This document shows positions 1 through 12,300 of a stretch of 64,000 nucleotides of DNA, piece by piece. The notes below the pieces were generated by a model, which did no database searches, was not told the origin of the DNA, and saw only the letters and a list, made by a program, of their open reading frames with translations. The stretch's first letter is position 1, and every line of letters begins with the position of its first letter. The stretch comes from Elysia chlorotica (lineage: Eukaryota > Mollusca > Gastropoda > Plakobranchidae): NCBI GenBank assembly GCA_003991915.1, contig RQTK01000107.1, positions 676,622 through 740,621 on the forward strand. The letters run 5' to 3'. The position numbers and the translations under genes were made by a program.

Positions 1-42
<42 letters not shown>

Positions 43-52
43 TAATAATGAT
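1..52. repeat. (TAA)n microsatellite at window edge
   Basis: Uninterrupted TAA triplets change to TAATGATAA near the end and run directly into a CAGCAG splice acceptor. They occupy the place where a polypyrimidine tract would normally lie. Confidence 0.95.
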
Positions 53-55
53 CAG

Positions 56-303
56 CAGGGCTCCTTCAAGTCATCCCTACGCACCAGCAAAAAGCGGAAA
101 GCGTCGTTGAAGAAGCGCCGCAGCAAAGAAGACTCGAAGCCTTTCATCCTGAAGCCGATCCCGAGCCCGCTCCTCAAGCCTGTCATTGTGTTCATCAACC
201 CGAAGAGCGGGGGCAATCAGGGGGCGAAACTCTACCACAAGTTCTGCTGGCTGCTCAACCCGCGCCAGGTGTTTGATCTCACTCAGGGAGGACCCAAGTA
301 CGG
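56..303 (+). CDS. DGKZ: DGK exon: MARCKS-like basic segment and start of kinase domain
   Basis: Starts after CAGCAG at 53-58, a NAGNAG acceptor, so the exon may begin at 56 or 59. It encodes clustered Lys/Arg around Ser ([15 protein letters not shown]). In vertebrate DGK zeta this type of segment is a nuclear-localisation and PKC-regulated region. The kinase domain start [14 protein letters not shown] follows, then [19 protein letters not shown]. Donor GG|GTGAGC leaves phase 2. Confidence 0.93.
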
Positions 304-3300
304 GTGAGCACTCGCACTGACGTCTCGCTGCTTCATTCGGTTGTGGCCGTTTGAGGTAGAGATGCGGTTTATAGTTGCCAGGTGAAATGGTAAAAATTTT
401 CAATGGTGATTACAAACATTGCCTTTTTGGTGTGTTTTTTTGTTGTTTTGTTTTACGTTTGTTTGTTTTTGTGGTGGAAAAGCTGTTTATACTAGTCGCC
501 TATTGAGGTTGAAACCTATTGCGATCTTACTAAATAGTCATTATATTATTGGAACTAATTAATGTTTGTATATATGGTTTTCTTGTTGATAATTTGCTTT
601 ATAAGTTTGTGCAATTTATATTTTTTTTTTTCCTCAGTATAGAACTTTTAAAATATTTCATTTCATTCACGGGTGTTTCTAAAACTTATCGCCTAGTAGC
701 CAGAAATCTACAAATGGCAGCTGCTCTTTTGTTGTTGTTGATCTCAATAACCCCTTATGGTGTTCTATAAATGAGTCAATTTATCATACACTGAATTGAA
801 ATTATCAGCTTCTGATCCAATGTCAATGTGCCTGTTGTAAAATGGTCAAGGGCATTTTTTTAGGTTCCCATATTATGAGTGGATGAGGTCTGCCAATAAT
901 GTCTATAATGTACTTATGACACACTTTCCATCTCCCTTCTTTGGATTGGAGCTGTACAAAAAAGTTTTTTTTTAAATCTTATACACATTCCCAGACAAGA
1001 ACTTTATTTTTTTTAACATCTCAATTAGTATAAGCCAAAAACAGTACTACATGTACGTAATTTGACAACTTTTCTTCCATGTTATTTTGCTGTACAAAAA
1101 AGGCCTTATTTGACGACTTTTCCATGTGACCTCCCTAGACTGGAGCTCTTCAAAAAAGTGCCTAATTTGCGAATCCTGGCCGCAGGAGGGGATGGAACTG
1201 TGGGCTGGATTCTTTCAACCATCGACAGCCTGGGGTTGTCTCCCCCTCCTCCAGTGGGCATCCTTCCCATCGGCACAGGCAACGACCTAGCGCGGACTCT
1301 CAACTGGGGTGGGGTGAGTTTGCATGCTTCACAGTGGCTCTACGCCAATACATAACAACTCGGCAACTCAAAAGTAACTGCAGATAGTACAACTTGACAT
1401 CAAGCCAAAATGTCACCAGATCAGTAACACCAACACTAAATTAGTTGCGTAGAAGCTCTTCTTACATAGATTAAATTCTACTCTACAAAATTTATCAGTT
1501 GTCAGTCGGTAAATTAACCGAGAAACTTTTAGTTTCAAGCAGAGTTTATACAATTTTCATTTTCATTTCTTTCGGGATTAAAGAATTGTGCAGCCATATA
1601 AGTTAAGTTTTTGATTCTCTGAATTTGTATAAATCTAGAACTGAATTATGGTGCAAAGGATTTATTATGAGGAAAATGATTGCTTAAATTGCCATTATGA
1701 GTCATAGTAAAAAGGCTGCAAGCTCTGAAAATACAGGAAATTATAGGAAACTTTTAGTTATAGCTGATAATCTTATATTAATTATTTCATGTAATTTGGT
1801 ATTCTTTTATGGGTGAGAAAAAAGATGGCATAAGCTCTTGATCTTTGCAAATGCATGTATATATCTGTCGCTGATTGGATCAAAGGATATTGCAACCATT
1901 TCCAAAGTTTATCGTGAATTTTGGGAATGGGGACTTTTTTGTAACTGCTGTTTTTTTGTTGTGTTTTTGCTACCGTGTTTTTTTATTCTTGTTTTTCAAT
2001 GGCAGGGCTACACAGATGAGCCGATCTCAAAGATTTTATGCAACATTGAAGATGGACAAATAGTTCAGTTGGATAGGTTGGTTTTCAGTCCTCTTACATT
2101 TTGTATTCCATTTCACATGTACATATTGTATTCTTAAATTTTCACTCTTTTTACATACCATTTAAACTTGTTGACCTGATCGTTTGTACATTAATTTAGA
2201 AAACTTTTTACCCAGAAGGTTCTGAGTTTCCTTACACCTTTAGTATGTTTATTTATTTAAATTATCACAATAGAATGTCTGTGTTAAAACTTTTACACTG
2301 TTTTGTAATTTGGGCCAATAGCCTTTTACACTGAATAAAGAATTTCAATTTCAATTTCAATGACATATTTTTATTATTTTTGTGGCCTTTTTATGCTTTT
2401 TTGGGGGTGCATATTTCAGCGATTAATTTTTTTGGTTCAGCCTAATTTTGATTACCTTCAAAGTCTTTTTTTTTTTTTACCTTCAAATGTTGGATCTCCT
2501 ATAGAAAAGGTTCATTATACATGTCCATCTCCTCATCACAAAATCTTTCTCTTCTCTGTTATTTCTGATGAATCACAAGATATTCGTTTTTGCCATTTGC
2601 AAGTTGAGGAACTGGGGTGAATTTGAATTTTTTATCCAAACCTCACAACAGATTTTTCTACTTTGTCTACTATTACTCATTCATTTTTGTATGTGTATTA
2701 ATTTTATATATAATTTATAACGTTTACACAAGATGTAAGAGTAAACATACCCAAAAAGTGAAAGAGTAGACATACTCAAAAAGTGTAAAAGTAAAACATA
2801 CCCAAAAAGTGTAAGAGTAGACATACCCAAAAAGTGTAAGAGTAGACATACCCAAAAAGTGTAAGAGTAGACATACCCAAAAAGTGTAAGAGTAGACATA
2901 CCCAAAAAGTGTAAGAGTAGACATACCCAAAAAGTGTAAGAGTAAAACATACCCAAAAAGTGTAAGAGTAAACATACCCAAAAAGTGTAAGAGTAGACAT
3001 ACCCAAAAAGTGTAAGAGTAGACATACCCAAAAAGTGTAAGAGTAGACATACCCAAAAAGTGTAAGAGTAAACATACCCAAAAAGTGTAAGAGTAGACAT
3101 ACCCAAAAAGTGTAAGAGATATTAGTTGCAGCTTTTGTCACAAGAAGAAGTAGTTCTAGTTTGTCGTCATTTGGTTACAGAAAAGTTTTTTTGTTGTTGT
3201 TTTTTGTTGTTGTTGTTTGTTTTTTTTGGGGGGGGGGGTTAGTTTTCATAGTGTGGTCCTTATTTTTTCCAAATCTAAAAAAGATGATTTTATGACAAGG

Positions 3301-6300
3301 GAATCGCAAATAAAAACGAAAATGAAAGGTTACCTTAACTTTAGCCATGTGAAGTAATAATAGCAGTCTCTAAAGCAATTACATTGTGAACATTCTATTT
3401 TTATAATTGTGGATGTTTTCACATTACTTTGCTATACATTTTACTTCAAGGGTTTGTTAAGGACAGTTTCAGTTTCAGGAGAGGAACACTTGTCTCGGTA
3501 TATGATGTATTGAATCAAATCTGTGGATCAAACCCGCAATCGGGCAAATTTGTTTGTCGGATTTTGGATCACTGTCAGTGTAATATGACCGGCTGAGACA
3601 GGAGTTCTGGAATCCCTACCATGTTCTCGTGTATAGCAGCATGTGAAATTGTCAGACATTAGCCTTGATGCCGTCGTCATATAGGATCCTGCTTTGAAAC
3701 CTATGAGATGTATAACTAGTGGAGAGCTTCTCCCCTACAGAGAAGGTCACAAAGCCAAATTTGTCAGCTCATGTGCTTTCAAGATGCTCTTCTTAAGCAA
3801 ACATTCACGAAAAGCACAATATGTATTATCAAGCCTGTCCATTCTTCAAACCCAAACATTTTTTCAAAATGTTTTCTTTGATCTCCTTGTTTCCAACAGA
3901 AGCCAACCCAGAAAAGTTTAACAGCAGGTTTCGTAACAAGATGTTCTATGCAGGAGTAGGTTGCTGTTTTGTCAAGTTTCGTTATAGTTGATGTTGATGT
4001 CTATTTCATGTTAAGCTTAACGGCGGATAATTTTTTAAATTTTTTTTATTAAGCTAAGAAGAGCCAACCAGAGTAAATCAAGCACATGTGGGACTTTTGA
4101 CTTTTTTAGTAATTAATAACAGCGCTTTAAAAAGAAGCAGATGCACTTTAACTTTTTCACATCACATTACTTAAGGCCTATTCCTTGTGTATCTGGGATT
4201 TTTCAAAAATTTATAGAAGGTGAAAGTTTTGATATTTATTATTTTGAAATGGAATGTGTGCAGATCAATTCATAAAGGGGCAAGCACAATAGCATAGCAA
4301 CGTGTACAACAAGTGTGGGGTGTGATGGGTGGGATTGGGAGGAAGGTTCAAAGGTTGAAAAAATTACAACTCTCATTTCTAGAACCAAGAAAACCTTTTT
4401 TTTATTAAAAATGAAAAATTTAAATCTAGTGTACTTTTTTATGTTTAGAGGGCTCTAATTCAAAACCTAAATGAGCAATTTGTGTTGAATTGTCTTTTAC
4501 TTTTACAGAAATGAGAACAGCAATGAATGGGTTGGTTTATTTTTAAATCTTGGTGCTTTCTTTTTTTTGTTTTTTTAGGTAGGAGGGCGGGATTTACTTA
4601 AACGCAGCTGGAAAGGTTTTGCTGAGCACATCAAGTTGGTGGTAAGTAAATTGAACATATACATCATGAAAATTAAAGTGGATGTGCCATCTCAAAGGGT
4701 TCACAAAATGTAACTAAGTACACAAGGAGCCATACCATTTTGACAGTGAGGTATCAATGTGTTTCAGTATCCATCTCATTGTAATGTTAAAATAAAAATG
4801 GGCGCTGTTTGTTTTAAACTAGGTGAAGAAAAACAGTAGTAGAATTTTTATTACTTATAGAGGATAACTAATTGTTTTTATATGTATATCAAAACTACAT
4901 AAATTTAGATATGTGCCATTCATCTAGTGCTGTAAGGAAATGGAAGTGTGTTTTGCAGCTAATTTTTAACCCTAGTTTTTTTCCTGGTTAAAATTACTTT
5001 AAGTACTTTCTGGGAATTTCTATGCATTCCTCTTTTGAAATTGAAAGTTTTTCCTCAAATATCCATTTTGACTCTTGGAAACAAAATTCCTAGAGACTGG
5101 ATGACATACAGGGAAGAGTACAAAATATTGCAATACCTGTAACTTGTTTCTCTAATTGTCTGGGGTTGAACATCGGCTTTTGGTGCAGGAGGTCTTTGTT
5201 TCGAGCCCCGCTCTGGCGACTCGGCCCCTACTTGCTAGGTTGGTGTCAGATTAGTGTGATCGACTTAGACAGTCATGGTATACCTGCACTGTCTCTGTAT
5301 GGCAGCACGTAAACTTGTCAGACGTTAGTCTGGGGGCCCATCCAAAATACAGCTTAGTGCTGAAGTTGGACTCTAAGCTATGACATTTTTTTTTCTTTGT
5401 GTCTCTATTTGACAGTGTGACGGCGTGGATCTGACCCAGAAGATCCAGGACATGAAACTGCACTGCCTTCTCATTCTAAACATTCCTCGGTGAGACACCG
5501 TGTGGTCGGGCCTTTTTCTTGAGTGTTTGTTGTTGTTTTGTTTTTGGTTTTTGCTGCTTAATTTTGTACTCCCATAAAGTTTTTGGAAATTGGTTTTTTT
5601 TTATGTTTGCTCCTAGTGTGTTGATTTTTGTCACATGGTTGAAACTGATCAGGAAAAGTATGTAGAACTATCCTCTCAATGAATTTACTTTTCATTATTA
5701 GGGGTGTGCACTAAATGTTAGGTTCATCAGTTTTGTTTCTTTGATGAAAGTAAAAAAAAACATTAACATGGTTATATCACTTGCTGCCTGATCTTACAAA
5801 GTCTTTTGTGTGCTATGATTATTTTTTTAAAGATTTTTTTTCATGATCACATTGAAAAGAGATTCATAAGTGAAACTGTAAGCCATTCAAATCCCATGAA
5901 TGAAGTAAAATTGACATAATTTTATTTTAACTTTTCTTGCCAGGTATGCTAGTGGCACCTTACCTTGGGGTAACCCTCACGCAGTTGGGTTTGAGCCACA
6001 GAATCATGACGATGGATACTTGGAAGTCATAGGTTTTACCTATTCCTCTTTGGTATATAAATGTTATGTTCTGTATGCTTAGAGTGTTAAAATAAGACTA
6101 TTAAACTGCACAATGTTAAAATAAGACTATTAAACTGCACAATGTTAAAGTAAGACTATTAAACTGCACAATGTTAAAGTAAGACTATTAAACTGCACAA
6201 TGTTAAAGTAAGACTATTAAACTGCACAATGTTAAAGTAAGACTATTAAACTGCACAATGTTAAAGTAAGACTATTAAACTGCACAATGTTAAAATCAGT

Positions 6301-9300
6301 ACATTGAGTTCATCATGTTTTTACAGGCGATACTACAAATTTCAATTCAATTCAATGTTTATTCAGTCAATATATATATATTAAGAACATACATATCGAA
6401 AATTATTTTGTCAAGCACAGGCTTTGCAAGATGAATATATATAAACAATTATACAAATATACATGTAGCAACACAATTAGCAAAAGTTTTACTTAAACAT
6501 AGTTGTATCTAAGTACACATTAATTTAAAAAAAATAATAAATAAATTTTAAAAAAAATTTTTTTTAATTAAGAACTTAGCATAAATTCCTTATCAATCAG
6601 TATGCAAATTGTTCACAGGCCTAAAATGAGACCATCAATTATGTCGTATACTGGTGAATCCAAATCGCTTAAAGCATTAAAATCAGCAGATAAAGTACCC
6701 AATGTCTTCAGGTGACTCCGCTGGTCCCATAAAAATTGTTCACCATGGATATGTTAGTATGTTCATATCTATCAATGAGTACATCACCTACCCCATCTTA
6801 CCACAAGCCCCATGTTTGAACAGGCCACTCTGCATGTTGGGGGCCACGGGGATCGGCTGGCGCAGTGCCGGGAGGTCCGCCTCTCCACCCACAAGTCGAT
6901 GCCGATGCAGGTGGATGGGGAGCCGTGCAGGCTGCGCCCGTCGCACATCGACATCACGTTCCGCTGCCAGAGCAACATGGTCACCAAGCCCAAGCGACGC
7001 GGATCCATGCCCATCGTCAACGAGTAAGTCTCTACCCGAGAATTTTCTAGTGTGGCAAAAAGGGGCATAGTTTTTGTTGGTAGAGTTGTTTATCTAAGTG
7101 GATATACAACTCTTTAGTGTTGATATGTATCTACTTTAAATTATTTTCCATGTAAATATTTTAAGTTCAAATGCTAAATTTTTTTTAGTAATGTTTATAA
7201 TGTTTATTTGAATATTTTTGTGAGTTTATGATAAATAAAGATGAATGATGTGGTATTTTTATTTTCATTATATTTAAAGAAATGTTTGAGAATTTGCGGT
7301 GTTGAAAGGTTTCTTCTTGTTTTATACGGTAGTCAGATAGATATATAGTGTCACGATTATCAGCGTATTTTTCTCTTCTGGTTTAGATCTGCATTAAAAA
7401 ATCTGAGATCTGTTTCATGCCCTGTGAATCTCATACCTCACTAACTTGAGCTGTTGGTAAAATGACTATTATTGTGACAAAGGCTGCATATTCTTAACTC
7501 AATAAGTAAAAATGATTAGCAGCAAAATGAAGATCTTTAGTTTCTTTATGATTTTACAATTAGTAACACAATCTTGTCTGGAGTAATGATACGAACCAAC
7601 AGTCCATGTAGATATATTGCGATTCAGGAACAACTTTTTATACAAAATTTGTACGATCCATGTAGATATATTGCACTCCATGAACAAACATGTATTAGAA
7701 TTTGATCAAAGCCCTATGCCAAATAGATAACCTCGACGAACGCAGGACTTTGTTTGAATGTACAGAAGGTTTAACTCGTTAAGACTGAGCGTGTATATCT
7801 AGGAAGAAACCTTTCAATTACAATACCCAACATTATTGATCTTGCTCCCTTACTGCAAGCGCTCACTGCCCCCACAATCGCCTGCCGAACTGGCTTTTAT
7901 GTGAGGATGGGTTGTGCACCAGTCACATGGAAACTCTGATTAGTAGCAATGACTTTCTGATTTAGTCGCTTTACACATCCTGATCATCAGATCGCGATAC
8001 CTCAGCAATCTCTGAGTTAGTATCTTCGGTGGCGATACATGTTGATAGTTAGTTTTTATTGTAATTGAGGTTTGCTTGTATTTTAGACAAAATATTGTAG
8101 GCACCTGTTGCTGTTTTCTAAACTAGTACTCTTCTTGTTTTTTTTTATATCATATTAATATCACCTAGTGTCTCAGTTTCATGCTCATGAATATCGTGAT
8201 GATAACTGAAAAAACAATTCCCTTGTAATACTTCTTTTGAAGGGATAGAGCAAGAAATTTGGAATTGTTCAGAAATAATCTTTACGTAAAATCAACAACC
8301 GTAAGGATGCTAATTTTGGGCATTATAAGTTTCAAATTCTTTGATTGAAAGAGATACGGTGAGCTGGTGCATATAACCCTCCTCCTGAGATGGACCCTGT
8401 ATGCGTTGCCCAATAGTTCCACAGAACTCTTCTATGTCATGAAGGAAACCACAAAAAACATGCATGAAATGAGATTGATCTTTAGAACGAGGGGAAACAT
8501 GGGAAACAACCAAGGAACATCACTGAGAAAGCTCTAGCAGGGTGGACTATCTCAGACATTTGACTCGTCAATGTCTTTGTAAAGTTATTATCCATCCCAT
8601 GGCGAAGTTAGAAGTAAAAATGGGCTGATTTGTTGATAAATAACTAAATAAAAACATTAGATTTGTACTACTAACACAGCACGAATAAATCATTTTTCTT
8701 TTTAGTTACAGTCTAAAGTGACAAAATTTCATTCTGCTTGCTCAATGATGGTATATTGAATTTGTTTATTTCAAAATTTTAAAAAAGCTTTAGATTATAT
8801 CATTAAAATGGCGAATTTCTCTTTATAACTAATAGGTTTTAGAGAAGTTATTAAATATGATGTCATCACAGAAACATTTTTGTGTTTTTAATGATAACTT
8901 GATCTTGTTTCAAGAAGTAATGATATTTTGAGCACTTGTCAGAGAAAAGGGAGCACTGGTGCAGGGTCTATGTAGGGTCTATGCAGGGTCTATGCAGGGT
9001 CTATGCAGGGTCTGTGCAGGGTCTATGCAGGGTTTATGCAGGGTCTATGCAGGGTCCAGCTCAGCTAGGTTGGTGGGCGTGGCCTCAGGGGTCAGCAGTG
9101 GGCGTGGCCTAGAGCAGCCTGGGGGACGCCAGTTTTAGTCCTGACTTTGCCTTTTTCAGCCCGCCGTCATCCGTGCCAGAGCGGCTGCGCATCCAAGTGA
9201 GTCGCATCGGCATGGCCGACTACGAGAGCCTGCACTTCGACAAAGATAAGCTCCGCCTTGCATGTAAGTTGCCTTGGTTAGAGAGCAGGGGTGGGCCGAG

Positions 9301-12300
9301 CTGAGAACTCTGCCTGAATGGCTTGGCCTGCCCACTTGCTGTCTCTCCTGCCAGTACCAGACTGAGCCATATATCAGTCAGACTGAAGTGTGTACCTGTA
9401 TCTCCCCTCACACGGGTAGCTTTATCTTCTCACTGCCGCTTGTACCCTGCTTCTAGATTGGTCTCTACAGGTACAGAGGTGTTGGAATCTGCTTGACTTT
9501 CTTGTAGGCCTAACAGTTACTTTCTTACCAATAACACTAAACCCGGCATCATTAAGTTGCTACCTGCACTTGACCTTTCTTTCAGCCTTCTTTTTTTTTA
9601 ATAACTTGTAAAACCTTCATTTTATACCCTTTTAATTTTCATTCATGGCTTCCACAGTGGAAAATGCTGTGTCTTCTACCTTAAAAATATACTTATTTAT
9701 AAATTACAATAAACTTTGAGGCATACATTATTGTGTTTGTTTGTGCGTCCATTGGCAAGTGTTGATGCGTCCGGATTATAGTGGTTATATGTTGTGCGAT
9801 TTGGGGAAAAAATTAGTAAGTACTCTAGCCATGAAACTCCTTTTTTAAAGAGCTTAGTGGTCTAGTGGTATAAACTCCGTTCACATTGAGTGGCAAGGCA
9901 ATTCGCTGCATCTACAAGTTAAGGTTTCTAATCCCACAAAACTCAATCATTGTTCGATCATTTTCACTAAAAGCCTACTTCTACCACTGTGGAAATATAC
10001 CAAAAAATTCTAAACCTACGTAATCCTTTTTCCTCAGCTTCGAATTAACGGATCACTTGCATGTTTTCCTCTCCATATCCTTTTAACTATAGATTGATGA
10101 GTAGTCTGCTTTATGCCCATATGGGGCGAGGGTGAATACAAAACCACATACAATTTTCTCTGCACCGTAACTTTATTTTTAGAAAAACTAGACAATGCTT
10201 TTTTTTAGTTTATATTTCAGTTTCTTGTACATATTATAAATTCAACAATTGGTTTGTTTGTGTACTTTATAATGTAATGAACGGTAAGTTGTTTTTAGCT
10301 GTTTTGCTAATAAATACTTGGAATAATTGTTTGATACATTTACAGTTGAAATTTGAATGTATTTTATGATATCTTTACTTAAATTATACATCAACGTAAA
10401 GGAGTAATGGATTAAAATATTAGCAAAATTAGGATGGTGCTGTTGGTTGTTATAAAAAGTACATACACAATGGTAAGAAGGAGATAACTTGTGTGCAAAT
10501 TTTTTTTTCTGAAGAATTCTTGAACTTTCTACTGAGTATCTGGTTTTTAGAATTGTGGATGCAGACCTTTTTTTTCTTCTTTAACAATGACGATCTTTAG
10601 ACTGATTGTTCTTATTTTCCTTTTTGGTTTGGGGTATTGATTTCATATTTCCTAAATTAGACAAGCTTAGATAGTTGTACTGGCTTGGTACAAGTAGAAT
10701 CTGCACTTCTCTTTTTATTTGTTTGAAAATCATAATTTTTGTGCTGCCTAGAAAGAAACAAGACTGACTTTGTGACCTGTATATGTTAGGCAACTTAGCA
10801 TTGCAAATAATTAAAATCACATATCTTAAAATTGGCTTTATCATCATAAGTCCTATTTATTATATTATTCATACAGTTTTTGTTTTGGTTTTTTGTCAGA
10901 TTCTAACTTCCCAAGACTTGAAAAAATTCTCATCATCTTTACCTTTGCTTGATTGTTTTGTTTTGAATTGTATTGTTTTTGTGTTGTTCTTTGTTTTGTT
11001 GGAGTTTTTTGTGTTTTTTTTTTAATAACTATACTCATATGAAAAAAGTGATCACTATGCTGTTTGAAGATACAAGGAAATTATACTTAACGCTTAATAT
11101 GAATGGTGATTTAAAATTTTTGCTTAATAATGAATGCTAGTGAGGACTACTAATTCGGTTTTACTTTTACATTCTTTGAAATTGTTACTGTGATAAAGAA
11201 ATCTTTTAACCAGTCAAACAATGAAATGAAAATGATAATTACAATGAACAGTAAAACATGCCACCAACCTATATATGCCATTTTCATTGTCAAAGTTTAT
11301 GAGAAACTTAGATTTAATATAAGAAGTTGTCTTATTTTTATTCTTGACAAGTAACAAAAACGAATACAACCATTTTTTCATATAAGATGTGTTTTAAAAA
11401 GAAATGGCTAATTTAATGTAAGACACAGATGTAGAAAATGTGGCGTTATTTACCCAAACTGACTGTCTAATTAGATAGATTTTGTATTTTTTGTCTTGGT
11501 TGAGATCAAAAGTGAGAACAGACAGGTAAGTTTACCGAACCTATAATTTTTTTTTTATCACCAGGATCCCTAACCTTCAATGTCCTGTTTTAAGCGTGAT
11601 GCTAAGAAAATTAGTGGTTCCAGTAAAGATTCAAATAACTTTTGTTAAAATGAGTACTCTGGATTTTGTTAATTACGTTATTTGATAGGCAGTTGTGTTT
11701 TTCTGTAGGTGGACAGTGGCAATTTTTGCTGATGTGATGGGCACATTACTTTCTTTTTAAGGGAATGTAGAAGCTCAAGGGTTAGAGCGCCAGCTTCCGA
11801 GGTAAGAGGTCTGGGTTTGAGCCCTGCTCTGGTGTACATAATTTTCCTTACTGGCCCGGTCGGTGACAGTATAATGTGACTGACCAAGCCCCAAGTACGG
11901 CCCTATGTGGTCGTGCTTGCTATATAGCCTAGTTTCTGACGTTAGCCATTAAGAAACTAGCCTTGACCTTTGCTTTCTAAAAACTGCTATATTTTTTGCC
12001 CTGACAGCTGTACCTTTAGGTATTATTGTGGTCGACAACAATGCAGATCTGGAGCATGTGCGAGAGGAGATTGACAAGGTCCTGACGGTAAGTGGCCACG
12101 TACATCCCTCACAGCTCCAAGGGTAGTAAGTACAACAGTATTGTAAGCTTAAACCTCGACTAAGAACCTTTTTTTTTACTATTTTAAAATATCTTTAGTT
12201 GCATTTCAAAACTTAAAGCACTGTTGTATTTACGATCCTTAATTTCTTTTGGATTGCTGTACTTAGAAATATCTTTGCCTTCAGCAACCATTTTGTATAC

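Noticed and set aside
2681..3141. Three long minus-strand frames with repeating Phe/Tyr/Leu motifs
   Set aside because: They are translations of the 25-bp minisatellite in three frames; no start context, domain or splice support.
8310..8513. 67-codon minus-strand frame in a DGK intron
   Set aside because: No recognisable domain or splice context; likely chance.
9846..9975. Possible tRNA gene
   Set aside because: A- and B-box-like sequence is present, but no acceptor stem or anticodon arm pairs; it fits a SINE head.
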